DNA of 64,000 nt from Fidelibacterota bacterium (GTDB lineage Bacteria; Pseudomonadota; Alphaproteobacteria; Rhodospirillales; Rhodospirillaceae), in NCBI GenBank assembly GCA_947476895.1, contig CANJRX010000005.1:1-64000 (forward strand), read 5' to 3'. Positions 36,559 to 45,055 of this stretch are shown here, piece after piece. Below the pieces are notes generated by a model that made no database searches, had not been told where the DNA came from, and saw only the letters and a program-made list of their open reading frames with translations. A program made the translations under genes and the position numbers. The number at the start of each line of letters is the position of its first letter. The first letter of the stretch is position 1.

Positions 36559-37089
36559 CTCAACCGGCGTTCATGTTCTTTTAACGAAACCATCATAACC
36601 GCTTCGGCGCACGACGCGAACGGCACACGTGACCGTCTGCAGAAATAAAAACACTCCGAGAACAAAAACTTTTGGAACACGTTTGCTGTCCGCTTTGTCT
36701 TTCAATCATTTCACACGACCTTCTCTTGCTCGGCACGTCGCAACGATCAATCATGTGCGTGGGGAAAACAGGGGACTGAAAGGTAGCCGAGGATATGAAC
36801 ATGTTGACCCCTCCTAAGACCCTCAAAGACGCATCCCGTCAAACGACGGAAAGCGCTTCCACCTGGCATAACCTGTCCGGCCACTGGCTGCGCAGCCCTG
36901 GGGCGGAAGCCACGGAAGTCGAGACTTTGGCCCGCCGCCAAGCCGCTGTCCGGCGCTGGCGGGGCCTCGCCGACCCTCGTTAACCCTGGGCCGCCCTTAA
37001 ATTTCCGAGGCTTAACCCGCATGTTGTGCTGGACGCCCAAGCCCGCTAAATAAACCCGCTTTTCTCATTTTCCAGCGGGGGTCTTTGGT
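36559..37089. other. 531-base region upstream of pyrE
   Basis: It contains at most one small gene (36801-36983, listed separately). The remainder is a divergent control region: leftward for the ELM1-like gene and rightward for the small gene and pyrE. No hairpin of note and no known regulatory motif was seen. Confidence 0.4.
36801..36983 (+). CDS. Possible small protein
   Basis: A 60-residue reading frame with an upstream CCGAGG seven bases before ATG 36801 (an ATG at 36795 is in frame). Composition is Ala/Arg/Glu rich (AEATEVETLARRQAAVRRWR) with a W-rich LSGHWLRSPG part; third positions are GC rich, as in real genes of the window. No family is recognised. It could be a conserved small protein or chance. 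Confidence 0.35.
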   Translation: MLTPPKTLKDASRQTTESASTWHNLSGHWLRSPGAEATEVETLARRQAAVRRWRGLADPR

Positions 37090-37770
37090 ATGTCAGCACG
37101 CAACGCACGTCAGCAAGCCGCGGGTAAAACCGTCGCCAAAATCCTGCTCGACATCAAGGCCGTCAACTTCCGCCCGGAAGAGCCTTACAAATTCACCGCC
37201 GGCTGGGCCAGCCCCTGCTACATCGACTGCCGCAAGCTGATCTCGTTCCCGGAAGCGCGCCAGACCGTCACGGCCTTGGCAAAAGCTGAAATCAACGAAA
37301 GTGTCACCGGCAAGTTGAAAGGTGTGGCCGGCGGCGAGACCGCGGGCATTCCCTATGCCGCCTGGATCTCCGACGCCCTCAATCTTCCCATGCAATACGT
37401 CCGCAAGAAGCCCAAGGGCTTCGGCCGCATGGCGCAGATCGAAGGCGAACTGCATGAAGGCGAGAAGATCATCCTGGTCGAAGACCTCGCCAGCGACGGC
37501 GGCTCGAAATTGCTGTTCGTGAACGCCCTGCGTGAAGCGGGTGCGGTGTGCGAACACTGCCTGGTCGTGTTCTTCTACGGTGTATTCCCCGGCGCAATCG
37601 AAAGCCTGGCCAAAGAAAACATCGCGCTGCATTACCTTTGCACCTGGGCCGACGTGATTGCCGTTGCCGAGGAAGGCAAATACTTCCCGCCGCAAGCTAT
37701 CGCCGGCGTGCGCGAATTCCTAAAAGATCCGCTCGGCTGGTCAGCCGCACACGGCGGCCGCGCGGCTTAA
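37090..37770 (+). CDS. pyrE: Orotate phosphoribosyltransferase
   Basis: A 226-residue PyrE that joins orotate and PRPP to give OMP in pyrimidine synthesis. Motifs: PYKFTAGWASPCYIDCRKLI near the start, GVAGGETAGIPYAAWISD, and the PRPP loop IILVEDLASDGGSK. Length is normal for the alphaproteobacterial long form. A G5 ribosome site lies upstream. Single gene, convergent with the sensor kinase, one base between stops. Confidence 0.93.
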   Translation: MSARNARQQAAGKTVAKILLDIKAVNFRPEEPYKFTAGWASPCYIDCRKLISFPEARQTVTALAKAEINESVTGKLKGVAGGETAGIPYAAWISDALNLPMQYVRKKPKGFGRMAQIEGELHEGEKIILVEDLASDGGSKLLFVNALREAGAVCEHCLVVFFYGVFPGAIESLAKENIALHYLCTWADVIAVAEEGKYFPPQAIAGVREFLKDPLGWSAAHGGRAA

Positions 37771-37771
37771 A

Positions 37772-39262
37772 TTATTCTGCAGCCGCGGCTAGCGGCTCTT
37801 CCTGCGCAATCGGCAGGCTGACTTGCACACGCAGGCCGCCTTCGGGGCGGTTGATCAGCACCACATCGCCGCCCATGCTGCGCACGGCAGCGCGCGCGAT
37901 GGTCATGCCCAGCCCTGCCCCGCCGGTTTCGCGCGAGCGCGAGGTTTCCAGCCGAATGAACGGCGCGAACACGCGTTCTTTTTCGGAAATCGGAATGCCC
38001 GGCCCGTCGTCGTCGATGAAGATCGTCACTTCATCGCGGCCGGGCACAAGGCTGACGCGCGCGACCTTGCCGTACTTAATGCCGTTGTCGGCAAAGTTAT
38101 AAATCGCGCGTTTGAGGGCTAATGGGCGTGCGATCAAACTGAAACTATCCGGCCCGGAGTAAGTCACGGGCCAGCCCGCCGCCTGCTGGTCGCCGCAGAG
38201 CGCGGCAATAATCGCAGCCACGTCGACGGATTCCACGCTCTCATTAGCCGCGTCATCCCGGGCGAACGTCAGCGTCGCGCCAATCATGGCTTCCATCTCA
38301 TCCAAGTCACTCAGCATTTTCTGCCGCTGTTGTTCGTCTTCGACAAACTCGGCGCGCAGACGCAGGCGTGTGATGGGTGTGCGCAAATCATGGGAAATCG
38401 CCGCCAGCATTTGCGTGCGGTCTTGGATAAACCGCTTAATGCGGGTTTGCATAGTGTTGAAGGCGTTAGTGGCGCGGCGCACTTCCGAGGGTCCGTCTTC
38501 TGGCAGCGGTTCCGCGTTCACGTCGACACCCAGGCGCTCGGCAGCAGAGGCGAAGACCGACAACGGCCGCGTGGCTTTAGAGACCCCCCACCAGGCGACA
38601 CCGCCAATGATGATCGACAGCGCCGTCAGCCAAAAGAACGGCGCGTATTCGCCCTTTGGTTCGCCCAGGTTCAAAAGCACGCGGGCATTGAACCAGCTGT
38701 CCACCATGTCGGGCGTTTTGATCGAGATATTGAACAGCGCCTCATCCAGCGTCGGCACACCGCCGTGCAAAGCAAAGATGCGCCGGCCACGCCGTTCAAG
38801 ATAGCCAAGGAAGCCGGTCGGCATGGGTTCATTGCCGCGCACCGTAGACCCGCGCAAAGCGGGATCAAGTGGCGTTGCGGTCTGTTGAAAGGCGCGCAAT
38901 TCGATCAGCGTATCGACACGGATATCGGTTCCGGGCGGAAACTCTTCGCGCAGCTTATCGAGCACAACCCGCGAGGCGAACTGTTCGTCCGACTGCTCGA
39001 CGATGGGCGTCGGCGTGACGCGCAGGTTCATCAACGGCGAACTGAGCCGGGCGATCAGCGCGGGCTGGCCTTCGGCAGTGGCCCGCTCGATCAAATCCTT
39101 CATCACAATAATCTGATCGCCGGCCTGCGACGCTGCCGCCGCTACCGCCGTTTCATCATGGAAGACGACATAGAAGAAGACCGACGTGAAGTTGATGAGA
39201 ACCACCACCAGAACCAAAGCCGCGAAGACGCGGCCTATGACGCTCTGGGGCAGAAACCTCAC
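37772..39262 (-). CDS. EnvZ-like sensor histidine kinase
   Basis: A 496-residue membrane kinase: helix 1 at about residues 10-33, a periplasmic domain of some 170 residues, helix 2 at about 208-226, HAMP, then HisKA with AAISHDLRTPITRLRLRAEF (H291), and HATPase motifs NFADNGIKYG, DDDGPGIP and GGAGLGMTIA. GTG 39262 overlaps the stop of the response regulator (GTGA), so both are made from one transcript. Architecture matches EnvZ-type kinases, but the signal is unknown. Confidence 0.92.
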   Translation of the reverse strand: MRFLPQSVIGRVFAALVLVVVLINFTSVFFYVVFHDETAVAAAASQAGDQIIVMKDLIERATAEGQPALIARLSSPLMNLRVTPTPIVEQSDEQFASRVVLDKLREEFPPGTDIRVDTLIELRAFQQTATPLDPALRGSTVRGNEPMPTGFLGYLERRGRRIFALHGGVPTLDEALFNISIKTPDMVDSWFNARVLLNLGEPKGEYAPFFWLTALSIIIGGVAWWGVSKATRPLSVFASAAERLGVDVNAEPLPEDGPSEVRRATNAFNTMQTRIKRFIQDRTQMLAAISHDLRTPITRLRLRAEFVEDEQQRQKMLSDLDEMEAMIGATLTFARDDAANESVESVDVAAIIAALCGDQQAAGWPVTYSGPDSFSLIARPLALKRAIYNFADNGIKYGKVARVSLVPGRDEVTIFIDDDGPGIPISEKERVFAPFIRLETSRSRETGGAGLGMTIARAAVRSMGGDVVLINRPEGGLRVQVSLPIAQEEPLAAAAE

Positions 39263-39993
39263 GCAGCCTCAACCTCGGGCGTGAACATGTAGCCGCCACC
39301 GCGCACGGTCTTGATCAGAATCGGATTCTTAGGATCCGGTTCAATCTTGCGCCGCAGACGTCCCACTTGCACATCAATGGAACGGTCGAACGGAATGGCG
39401 GCCCGTCCACGGGCCATATCGAGAAGTTGATCGCGATTGAGCACACGCCGCGGATGATCGACGAAAGCGATCAGCAGATCGTACTCACCGGCGGTGAGCG
39501 CGATGCTTTCATCGCCGCGACGTAAGGTGCGGGTTACGGGGTCGAGCATGAAACCTGCGAAGATGACTTTGTCCGGGCGGTTATCGTCGCTGTCAGGCAT
39601 GACTGACGACGATGAACGGCGCAGCACGGCTTTGATGCGGGCTGCAAGCTCGCGCGGATTGAAGGGTTTGGCCATGTAGTCATCGGCGCCTACTTCCAGA
39701 CCAATAATCCGGTCCACTTCCTCGCCCATGGCGGTGAGCATAATGATCGGGATGCTCGACTCGCCCCGCACCTGACGGCACAGGTTCAAGCCGTCCTCGC
39801 CCGGCATCATAAGGTCCAGGACCAACAGGTCGAAAGACCAATCGGTCATGGCCTGGCGCATTTCCCGGCCGTCCTTGGCGGTCGTCACTCGGAAATCGTG
39901 CTTCGACAGGAAACGGCTGAGCAGATCGCGGATCTCGGCGTCGTCGTCGACGATCAGGATATGCGGCTTTGGGGTCTCACTGATGCTTGTCAC
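39259..39993 (-). CDS. OmpR-family response regulator
   Basis: A 244-residue regulator: receiver with IVDDDAE, phosphoacceptor D60 (VLDLMMPGEDGL) and K109 (YMAKPFNP), and an OmpR winged helix with RSIDVQVGRLRRKIEPDPKN and ending VRGGGYMF. GTG 39993 follows GGAAGGGAG by five bases; no ATG is available. It is the partner of the EnvZ-like kinase downstream and probably controls envelope genes, targets unknown. Confidence 0.93.
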   Translation of the reverse strand: MTSISETPKPHILIVDDDAEIRDLLSRFLSKHDFRVTTAKDGREMRQAMTDWSFDLLVLDLMMPGEDGLNLCRQVRGESSIPIIMLTAMGEEVDRIIGLEVGADDYMAKPFNPRELAARIKAVLRRSSSSVMPDSDDNRPDKVIFAGFMLDPVTRTLRRGDESIALTAGEYDLLIAFVDHPRRVLNRDQLLDMARGRAAIPFDRSIDVQVGRLRRKIEPDPKNPILIKTVRGGGYMFTPEVEAA

Positions 39994-40286
39994 GGAAGCT
40001 CCCTTCCTCTCACAACGGGGACCCCAATTTTAGACCGGCTTAGGCGCTTCTGTACTGATTTTACTAGGAAAACTGCGGGATTCTGGCAACAGACGGTAAG
40101 CGCCGGCGCTGTGGTGACATTCTGTTACAATTCTCCGCCCCATGCACTAGCCTTCAACCGCTCCGGCCGCTTTTTTGAGGTCGAAAAGCCCCCTCACAAG
40201 GGTGACCCGCGAATCAATCATTCCGGTTTCCGGACGGCTTACCTTATCCTATGAACCTCGCCTGACTTTAACCTAGAGCACCCCTG

Positions 40287-41174
40287 ATGAAGCACCACAC
40301 GCATCATCCCTTGCAGGACTTGCTGATCCGCGACGTCACCTTGCGGGACGGGTTGCAGAACCTGCCTGAAATCATCCCGACGGCCGAGAAGCTCGAGATT
40401 CTGGACGCGCTGATCGATGCGGGTGTGAAGGATTTCCAGATCACCTCCTTCGTGAACCCGGCCCGCGTGCCGCAGATGGCCGACGCCGAGAAGGTTTATG
40501 CGGCGGGTGTCGAGCGCGGACTGACGCCCAATGTGCTGGTGGCCAACCTGCATGGCTTCGAGCGCGCTGTGGCTGCCGGTGTGAAGTCGGTCGATGCGGT
40601 GCTCTCGGCCAGCAACTTCTACAACAAGAAAAACACCAACCGTACGACGCTGGAAAGCGCCAACGAGATCATCATCATGCTGAGCCGCGCGGCCCACGCC
40701 GGCTGCTCGCTCGGCATCAGCATTGCCAACGGCTTTCATTGTTTTACGGAAGGTCAGATCGATCCCGAGAAAGTGCTGGCCCTAACGCGCGGTTTCCACG
40801 ACGCCGGCGCGCGGACCATTTGGCTTTCGGACACTACGGGATTTGCTGAACCGCAACAGGTGACGAAGCTGACCGAAGACATGCTGCACATCGGCGTGGA
40901 AGTGGGCTTGCACCTGCACGACACGCAAGGCCGCGCCGCCGAGAACGCCATGGCGGGCTATAAGCTTGGCATACGCCGTTTCGATGCGGTGCTGAGCGGC
41001 CTGGGCGGCTCGCCCTTCACGCCCGGCGTGGGCGGTAACTTGTCGCTGGAAACAGCCCAGAAAGTATTCACCGATGCCAAGATCGAGACCGGCATCGACA
41101 ACGATAAACTCAACGCCGCGCGGGCTAAGCTGTCTGCCAGCCTCGCCGCGGCCAAAAATGTCGGAGCGGCTTAA
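40287..41174 (+). CDS. HMG-CoA-lyase-like aldolase with Ser in place of the catalytic Cys
   Basis: A 295-residue TIM barrel of the hydroxymethylglutaryl-CoA lyase family. The metal and substrate residues are kept: IRDVTLRDGLQN at the start, GLHLHDTQGRA (H209, H211) and GN at 250-251. The active-site loop that reads GGCPYA.GASGN in true HMG-CoA lyases reads GGSPFTPGVGGN here, with S242 where the catalytic cysteine is expected. So cleavage of HMG-CoA may be impaired or a different acyl-CoA may be used. It overlaps by one base with an enoyl-CoA hydratase gene, a pairing seen in leucine and related catabolism. Confidence 0.82.
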   Translation: MKHHTHHPLQDLLIRDVTLRDGLQNLPEIIPTAEKLEILDALIDAGVKDFQITSFVNPARVPQMADAEKVYAAGVERGLTPNVLVANLHGFERAVAAGVKSVDAVLSASNFYNKKNTNRTTLESANEIIIMLSRAAHAGCSLGISIANGFHCFTEGQIDPEKVLALTRGFHDAGARTIWLSDTTGFAEPQQVTKLTEDMLHIGVEVGLHLHDTQGRAAENAMAGYKLGIRRFDAVLSGLGGSPFTPGVGGNLSLETAQKVFTDAKIETGIDNDKLNAARAKLSASLAAAKNVGAA

Positions 41175-41974
41175 TGCAAGACCCCAACGGACCTTTCGAA
41201 ACCATCGCCGTTTCCAAACTCTCCGAACACATTCTGCAAGTCACCTTGAACCGGCCGACGGTCGCCAACGCCTTCAACACCAAGATGGCGGAAGAAGTGC
41301 GCGACCTGTTCACGCATTACGCTACGCACCCGAGCGATTTGCGCTGCGTGATCCTGACCGGTGCGGGCAACGTGTTCTGCGGTGGCGCTGACCTTAAAGA
41401 ACGTAACGGCATGAGCAACGATACCTGGCTCGCCCAGCACCGCATCTATGAGCAGTTCTTCTGGACCTTAATGGAATTCCCGATCCCGCTGATTTGCGCG
41501 GCCAACGGCCACGCTTTCGCGGGCGGTTTGGAAATCCTGATGTGCACAGACTTCGCTTATGGCGTTCCTGGCGCTAAGTTCGCCTTCACCGAAACCAAAA
41601 TCGGCATCATGCCCGGCGGCGGCGGCACGCAGACGATGTCCCGCGCCATCGGCGAACGCCGCACCAAGGAAATCATTTTCACCGCGAAGCCTTTCACAGC
41701 TGACGAAGCCTTGAGCTGGGGCGTGCTAAACCGCCTCTGCGCGCCGGAGAAGCTGATGGCCGAAGCTTTGGAAACCGCCCAGACCATCGCCGCCAACGGC
41801 CCCATCGCCGTGCGCCAGGCCAAGAAGGCAATTCACCACGGCCTGCAAACAGATTTGACGCGCGGCCTGTGGCTGGAAGTGGAAGCCTACAACCGCTTGG
41901 TCTTCACCGAAGACCGCCATGAAGGTGTGAAGGCCTTCAACGAAAAGCGCCTGCCGAAATTCCAGGGACGGTAA
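41174..41974 (+). CDS. Enoyl-CoA hydratase/isomerase family protein
   Basis: A 266-residue crotonase-fold protein: LNRPTVANAFNTKM at the start, the oxyanion-hole strand VFCGGADLKERNG, AANGHAFAGGLEILMCTDF, and the catalytic loop ETKIGIMPGGGGTQTMSRAI with a glutamate of the usual kind (E in FTETKIG) and glycine-rich follow-up. It hydrates or isomerises enoyl-CoA. Its start overlaps the stop of the HMG-CoA-lyase-like gene (TAATG), so the two act in one pathway. Methylglutaconyl-CoA hydratase is one option. Confidence 0.88.
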   Translation: MQDPNGPFETIAVSKLSEHILQVTLNRPTVANAFNTKMAEEVRDLFTHYATHPSDLRCVILTGAGNVFCGGADLKERNGMSNDTWLAQHRIYEQFFWTLMEFPIPLICAANGHAFAGGLEILMCTDFAYGVPGAKFAFTETKIGIMPGGGGTQTMSRAIGERRTKEIIFTAKPFTADEALSWGVLNRLCAPEKLMAEALETAQTIAANGPIAVRQAKKAIHHGLQTDLTRGLWLEVEAYNRLVFTEDRHEGVKAFNEKRLPKFQGR

Positions 41975-42101
41975 AAGAGAAACGCGGGACTGACCAAAGG
42001 TCTCACGGATTGATTTGACCACGCGAAAATTTATACGGGATTGATCGTTCAATTCTGTTCGCGAGGTTCACATGGCGATTCTTTCACGCAAATCTTTAAG
42101 C

Positions 42102-42590
42102 CTACCGGCTCCGACGCGACGCGGTTTTAGCTCCGCCGTGTTCTGGTCTCCAATCGCCCTCCGTATAAGCCTCCCAACTACACTGTTGGCAGACCAGAAC
42201 TTCACTCCTGCCGGGGCTTCGGTGCACTTTTTGAAGGATCGAACGGCGAGCATTTTGATAGCAATCTGGACATATGGAATGCGGCGCTTCGCCGCCTTCC
42301 ACACCTTCTTTTTGTTCATAGACAAGAGTACCGTTGTACCCAACTTGCTTAAGTACGTAGCGTTGCTTGTCAGTTTCCCATGTTTTGAAATTAGCCACTT
42401 CTTCTTCAAGCTCGCCTACGCGGCTCAGCAACGTCGCCTGCGCTTGTTGAGCAGTGAGGATTTTTTCCTGGAGTTCTATGACCGCAGAGTTGAGACTGGC
42501 GGCGTCGCCAATCTCCTTCAATCCCTTCGTCAGATCGAATGCAGTCTTGAGCGCGCTAAGGCCGCCCATTAACTCTGGACCAGTCACCAT
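42102..42590 (-). CDS. Coiled-coil / zinc-ribbon protein of unknown function
   Basis: A 162-residue protein. The first half is a helical coiled coil (LNSAVIELQEKILTAQQAQA and LLSRVGELEEEVANFKTWE), then KQRYVLKQVGYNGTLVYEQK, then a zinc ribbon with CPDCYQN and CQQCSW. Proteins of this form occur in proteobacteria, often near mobile or defence genes, but I know no function. ATG 42590 has AGGGAGCG upstream; a reading from 42656 is less likely. Base composition is lower in GC than the neighbours, which would fit recent gain. Confidence 0.7.
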   Translation of the reverse strand: MVTGPELMGGLSALKTAFDLTKGLKEIGDAASLNSAVIELQEKILTAQQAQATLLSRVGELEEEVANFKTWETDKQRYVLKQVGYNGTLVYEQKEGVEGGEAPHSICPDCYQNARRSILQKVHRSPGRSEVLVCQQCSWEAYTEGDWRPEHGGAKTASRRSR

Positions 42591-42730
42591 TTGACGCTCC
42601 CTAAAGTCTGCCTCAAAAGTTGTCGCATAAGCATACAACCTGAAGCGTAGCGCCACTACTCAAGCACTCGCCACAAGGCAAGGCGTTTAAATGTTCTTGT
42701 TTTGTTCTAATGGCCTTTCTAGGCTATGGA

Positions 42731-43876
42731 ATGGGCAAAACCGCTCCAAATCCGAATCCCCGGAACGAGGCGCGCTACTTAGGCGGCGCGCTTGCGGATA
42801 CCACGGGCGTGCACCCTGAGGCCCGGCGCGGGCGGGGTGCGGTCAGCAATGCGGCTGGGCGTTATGAGAGCAGTAGCCGCGTCGCCCTCGACGACGGCTG
42901 GGACAATCTGGATGAGCCGCCCCCGCCGTTGCGGACCCAGATGATCAAGGACTCAACGCGCAGCATCATCGCCCGGAATTCCTCGCCCGATATCAGCTTC
43001 GATCGGTCCATCAATCCATACCGAGGCTGCGAGCACGGCTGCACCTATTGCTTCGCGCGTCCGACGCACACCTACCTCGGCATGTCGGCGGGCCTCGATT
43101 TCGAGAGCAAGATTTTCTACAAGCCCGACGCGGCTTTGCTTCTAGAAAAAGAACTGCGCGCGCCGAGCTATGAGTGCCGCACTATGGCCCTCGGCACGAA
43201 CACTGATCCCTATCAGCCGGCTGAACGGCATTACAAAATCACGCGCTCGATTGTGGAAGTGCTTTCACGTTTCAATCACCCGGTTGGTTTTGTCACCAAG
43301 TCGGCGCTGATTACGCGCGATATCGATATCTTGGCGCCCATGGCCGAGCAAAGCCTGGCCAAGGTCGCGATCTCGGTGACCACGTTGGATCATCACTTGG
43401 CACGCAAGATGGAACCGCGCGCCTCCACGCCCCTGAAACGCATTGAGGCACTGCGCAAACTGAGCGCCGCCGGCATCCCGACGGCGGTGATGTTTGCGCC
43501 TTTGATTCCGGGCCTGAACGATCATGAGTTGGAATCCGTGCTGGAAGCGGCGAAAGATGCGGGTGTCACATCAGCAGGCTACGTGCTTTTGCGCCTGCCG
43601 CTTGAGGTCAAAGACCTGTTCCAGGAATGGCTGGCCGCTGAAGTGCCTGAGCGCGCGTCGCGCGTGATGAGCCTGATCCGTTCAACACACGGCGGAAAAG
43701 AATACGACGCACAGTGGAATAAGCGTCAGCGCGGTGATGGACCCATCGCCGAAGCCGCCGCCGCGCGCTTTCAGCTCGCGCGCAGACGTTTTGGATTCAA
43801 CAAAGAGCGCCGCCCGCTCGACACAACAAAGTTTAAAGCGCCGCCGCAAGCCGGCGATCAGATGGATTTATTCTGA
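42731..43876 (+). CDS. PA0069-family radical SAM protein (SplB-like)
   Basis: A 381-residue radical SAM enzyme with the cluster motif GCEHGCTYCFARPTH (CX3CX2C), preceded by SFDRSINPYRG, then MALGTNTDPYQPAE, VGFVTKSALITRDIDIL and IRSTHGG. It belongs to the Rv2578c/PA0069 group related to spore photoproduct lyase; the reaction of the group is unknown. A binding 4Fe-4S cluster and SAM cleavage are expected. The start at 42731 (MGKTAPN) has AGG eight bases upstream; 42710 is an alternative. Divergent from the zinc-ribbon gene. Confidence 0.88.
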   Translation: MGKTAPNPNPRNEARYLGGALADTTGVHPEARRGRGAVSNAAGRYESSSRVALDDGWDNLDEPPPPLRTQMIKDSTRSIIARNSSPDISFDRSINPYRGCEHGCTYCFARPTHTYLGMSAGLDFESKIFYKPDAALLLEKELRAPSYECRTMALGTNTDPYQPAERHYKITRSIVEVLSRFNHPVGFVTKSALITRDIDILAPMAEQSLAKVAISVTTLDHHLARKMEPRASTPLKRIEALRKLSAAGIPTAVMFAPLIPGLNDHELESVLEAAKDAGVTSAGYVLLRLPLEVKDLFQEWLAAEVPERASRVMSLIRSTHGGKEYDAQWNKRQRGDGPIAEAAAARFQLARRRFGFNKERRPLDTTKFKAPPQAGDQMDLF

Positions 43877-43889
43877 ATAAAATCGGGAC

Positions 43890-43927
43890 AAAAAAACCGG
43901 GCGGTCTCCGTAATGAGAACCGCCCGG
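43890..43927 (-). terminator. Minus-strand intrinsic terminator
   Basis: Stem of 12 pairs with one bulge, loop ATTACG, T7 tail on the minus strand. On the plus strand the stem is followed by CCTCCCC without T's, so it does not terminate the radical SAM gene. Confidence 0.8.
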
Positions 43928-44090
43928 CCTCCCCCTCCGGCGGGTGTCGCGCCGGCAATTTCGAACAGTTCCAATCCCCCCGGAACTGCTGGACGTAGCT
44001 TAAGCAGGACGTTGAAGCGGCGGGAAGAACGATCAGCTGTAATCCTAAGTACGGACATATTTTGTTTCACACTGTTGCAAAAATGGCCCG
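43890..44090 (-). ncRNA. Candidate structured small RNA with own terminator
   Basis: Between two plus-strand genes, the minus strand carries three consecutive hairpins: AGCAGTTCC/GGAACTGTT (43964-43990, nine pairs, one G-U), CCGGCG/CGCCGG (43937-43955), and a terminator CCGGGCGGTTCTC/GAGACCGCCCGG (43897-43927, one bulge) followed by T7 (43890-43896). No minus-strand gene lies before it that the terminator could serve. A 70-codon reading frame passes through, but its stop (43858) lies beyond the terminator, so the transcript would not contain it. Hence a non-coding RNA of about 150-200 bases is the best explanation. The 5' end and promoter are guesses; no Rfam family is recognised. Confidence 0.5.
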
Positions 44091-44115
44091 CAATCTACTG
44101 ACAGCACATGAAAAT

Positions 44116-44130
44116 TTGTGCATTGCACAA
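44116..44130. promoter_or_regulatory. Perfect 15-base palindrome, possible operator
   Basis: TTGTGCA-T-TGCACAA is a perfect inverted repeat with a one-base centre. It is 91 bases upstream of the gene at 44221 and near the expected 5' end of the candidate small RNA, so it could be a dimeric regulator's binding site for either. No matching site was seen elsewhere in the window. Confidence 0.45.
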
Positions 44131-44220
44131 CGAGAAACGGGCGCAGTTTAGAACGAGTTTAAGCACGAGCTACTTCCGTCCGCGCGCGCAGTATTTCAAT
44201 TGTCGCACCGTTAGAAAATC

Positions 44221-45042
44221 ATGGAATATTGGGACAGAAGTAAACCCGAACGTGAGCTGCATCACTTGAGATTGAAAATCTTAAGCTATCTGCCACTGAC
44301 AATTCTGCTGTCCGCGAGCGGCGCAACCTACGCAGCCGACGAACTCGTTGAGCATGACTTCAGCAAAACATCCTATCTCACACAGGTTTACGGGAAGCTT
44401 GAGTGCTCATTTCCCAATATGCATTTGTGCGCTCAGGAACTTGAGATTGCGTTCCAAAAGTCTCATGGCGATTTGATGCACCGCGACGACAACAATCTCA
44501 GAATAAAATTGAAAGATGGCGCGTTTTTCACCGCTCCCTATTCAGGTAAAACCTACCAAGTGCTTGAAGCGCAAGCTAACGACAGATTTATTGTAATCAG
44601 AGAACAATTCTCCGAAGGCAATACGTGGCATCTTCTCGATAGATCGACCGGAAAGCTTGAGAAAATCGAAGGCTATCCTCTGTTTTCTCCTGACATGACC
44701 AAATTTGTCAGTGCCGCAACGGACATGGAGGCTGGTTTTTCGCCTACCGTATTCGATGTCTACGCCGTGACAGCTAACGGCATCGCGAGGCAATATAAAG
44801 GCATTGCTGACCCGAATGGGATTGCGACCTGGGGCGGAACAGGTGTGAATTGGATCGGCAATTCGAAAATCGCTTTTTTCCAGATTAGTTTCGATGGCTC
44901 AAAGGAAAAGGTTGTCGGCGGCGTCACTATGACAGACTCAGTTTTTAATGTCCGCAGAGCGACCTTGGAATTTGTCAAAGACAAATGGCAGCTACATGTG
45001 GATGAGCACGTGATTGGCACTGCCGCAAACGTAATATGGTGA
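44221..45042 (+). CDS. Secreted protein of unknown function
   Basis: A 273-residue protein with a signal-like segment after a polar start (LRLKILSYLPLTILLSASGA, cleavage after TYAA). The mature part has two cysteines (LECSFPNMHLCAQE), a run like a beta-propeller blade (NTWHLLDRSTGKLEKIEGYP, LFSPDMTKFVSAATDMEAG), and NWIGNSKIAFFQISFDG. No family recognised. Its base composition is more AT rich than the neighbours. The start at 44221 gives a 25-residue extra N-terminus, so a later start near 44260 is possible though no ATG is available there. Confidence 0.6.
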   Translation: MEYWDRSKPERELHHLRLKILSYLPLTILLSASGATYAADELVEHDFSKTSYLTQVYGKLECSFPNMHLCAQELEIAFQKSHGDLMHRDDNNLRIKLKDGAFFTAPYSGKTYQVLEAQANDRFIVIREQFSEGNTWHLLDRSTGKLEKIEGYPLFSPDMTKFVSAATDMEAGFSPTVFDVYAVTANGIARQYKGIADPNGIATWGGTGVNWIGNSKIAFFQISFDGSKEKVVGGVTMTDSVFNVRRATLEFVKDKWQLHVDEHVIGTAANVIW

Positions 45043-45055
45043 CGCCGCAGCAGCC

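Noticed and set aside
43858-44070. 70-codon minus-strand frame as a protein gene
   Set aside because: Its stop lies beyond a strong terminator on the same strand and no family is recognised; a non-coding RNA fits better.
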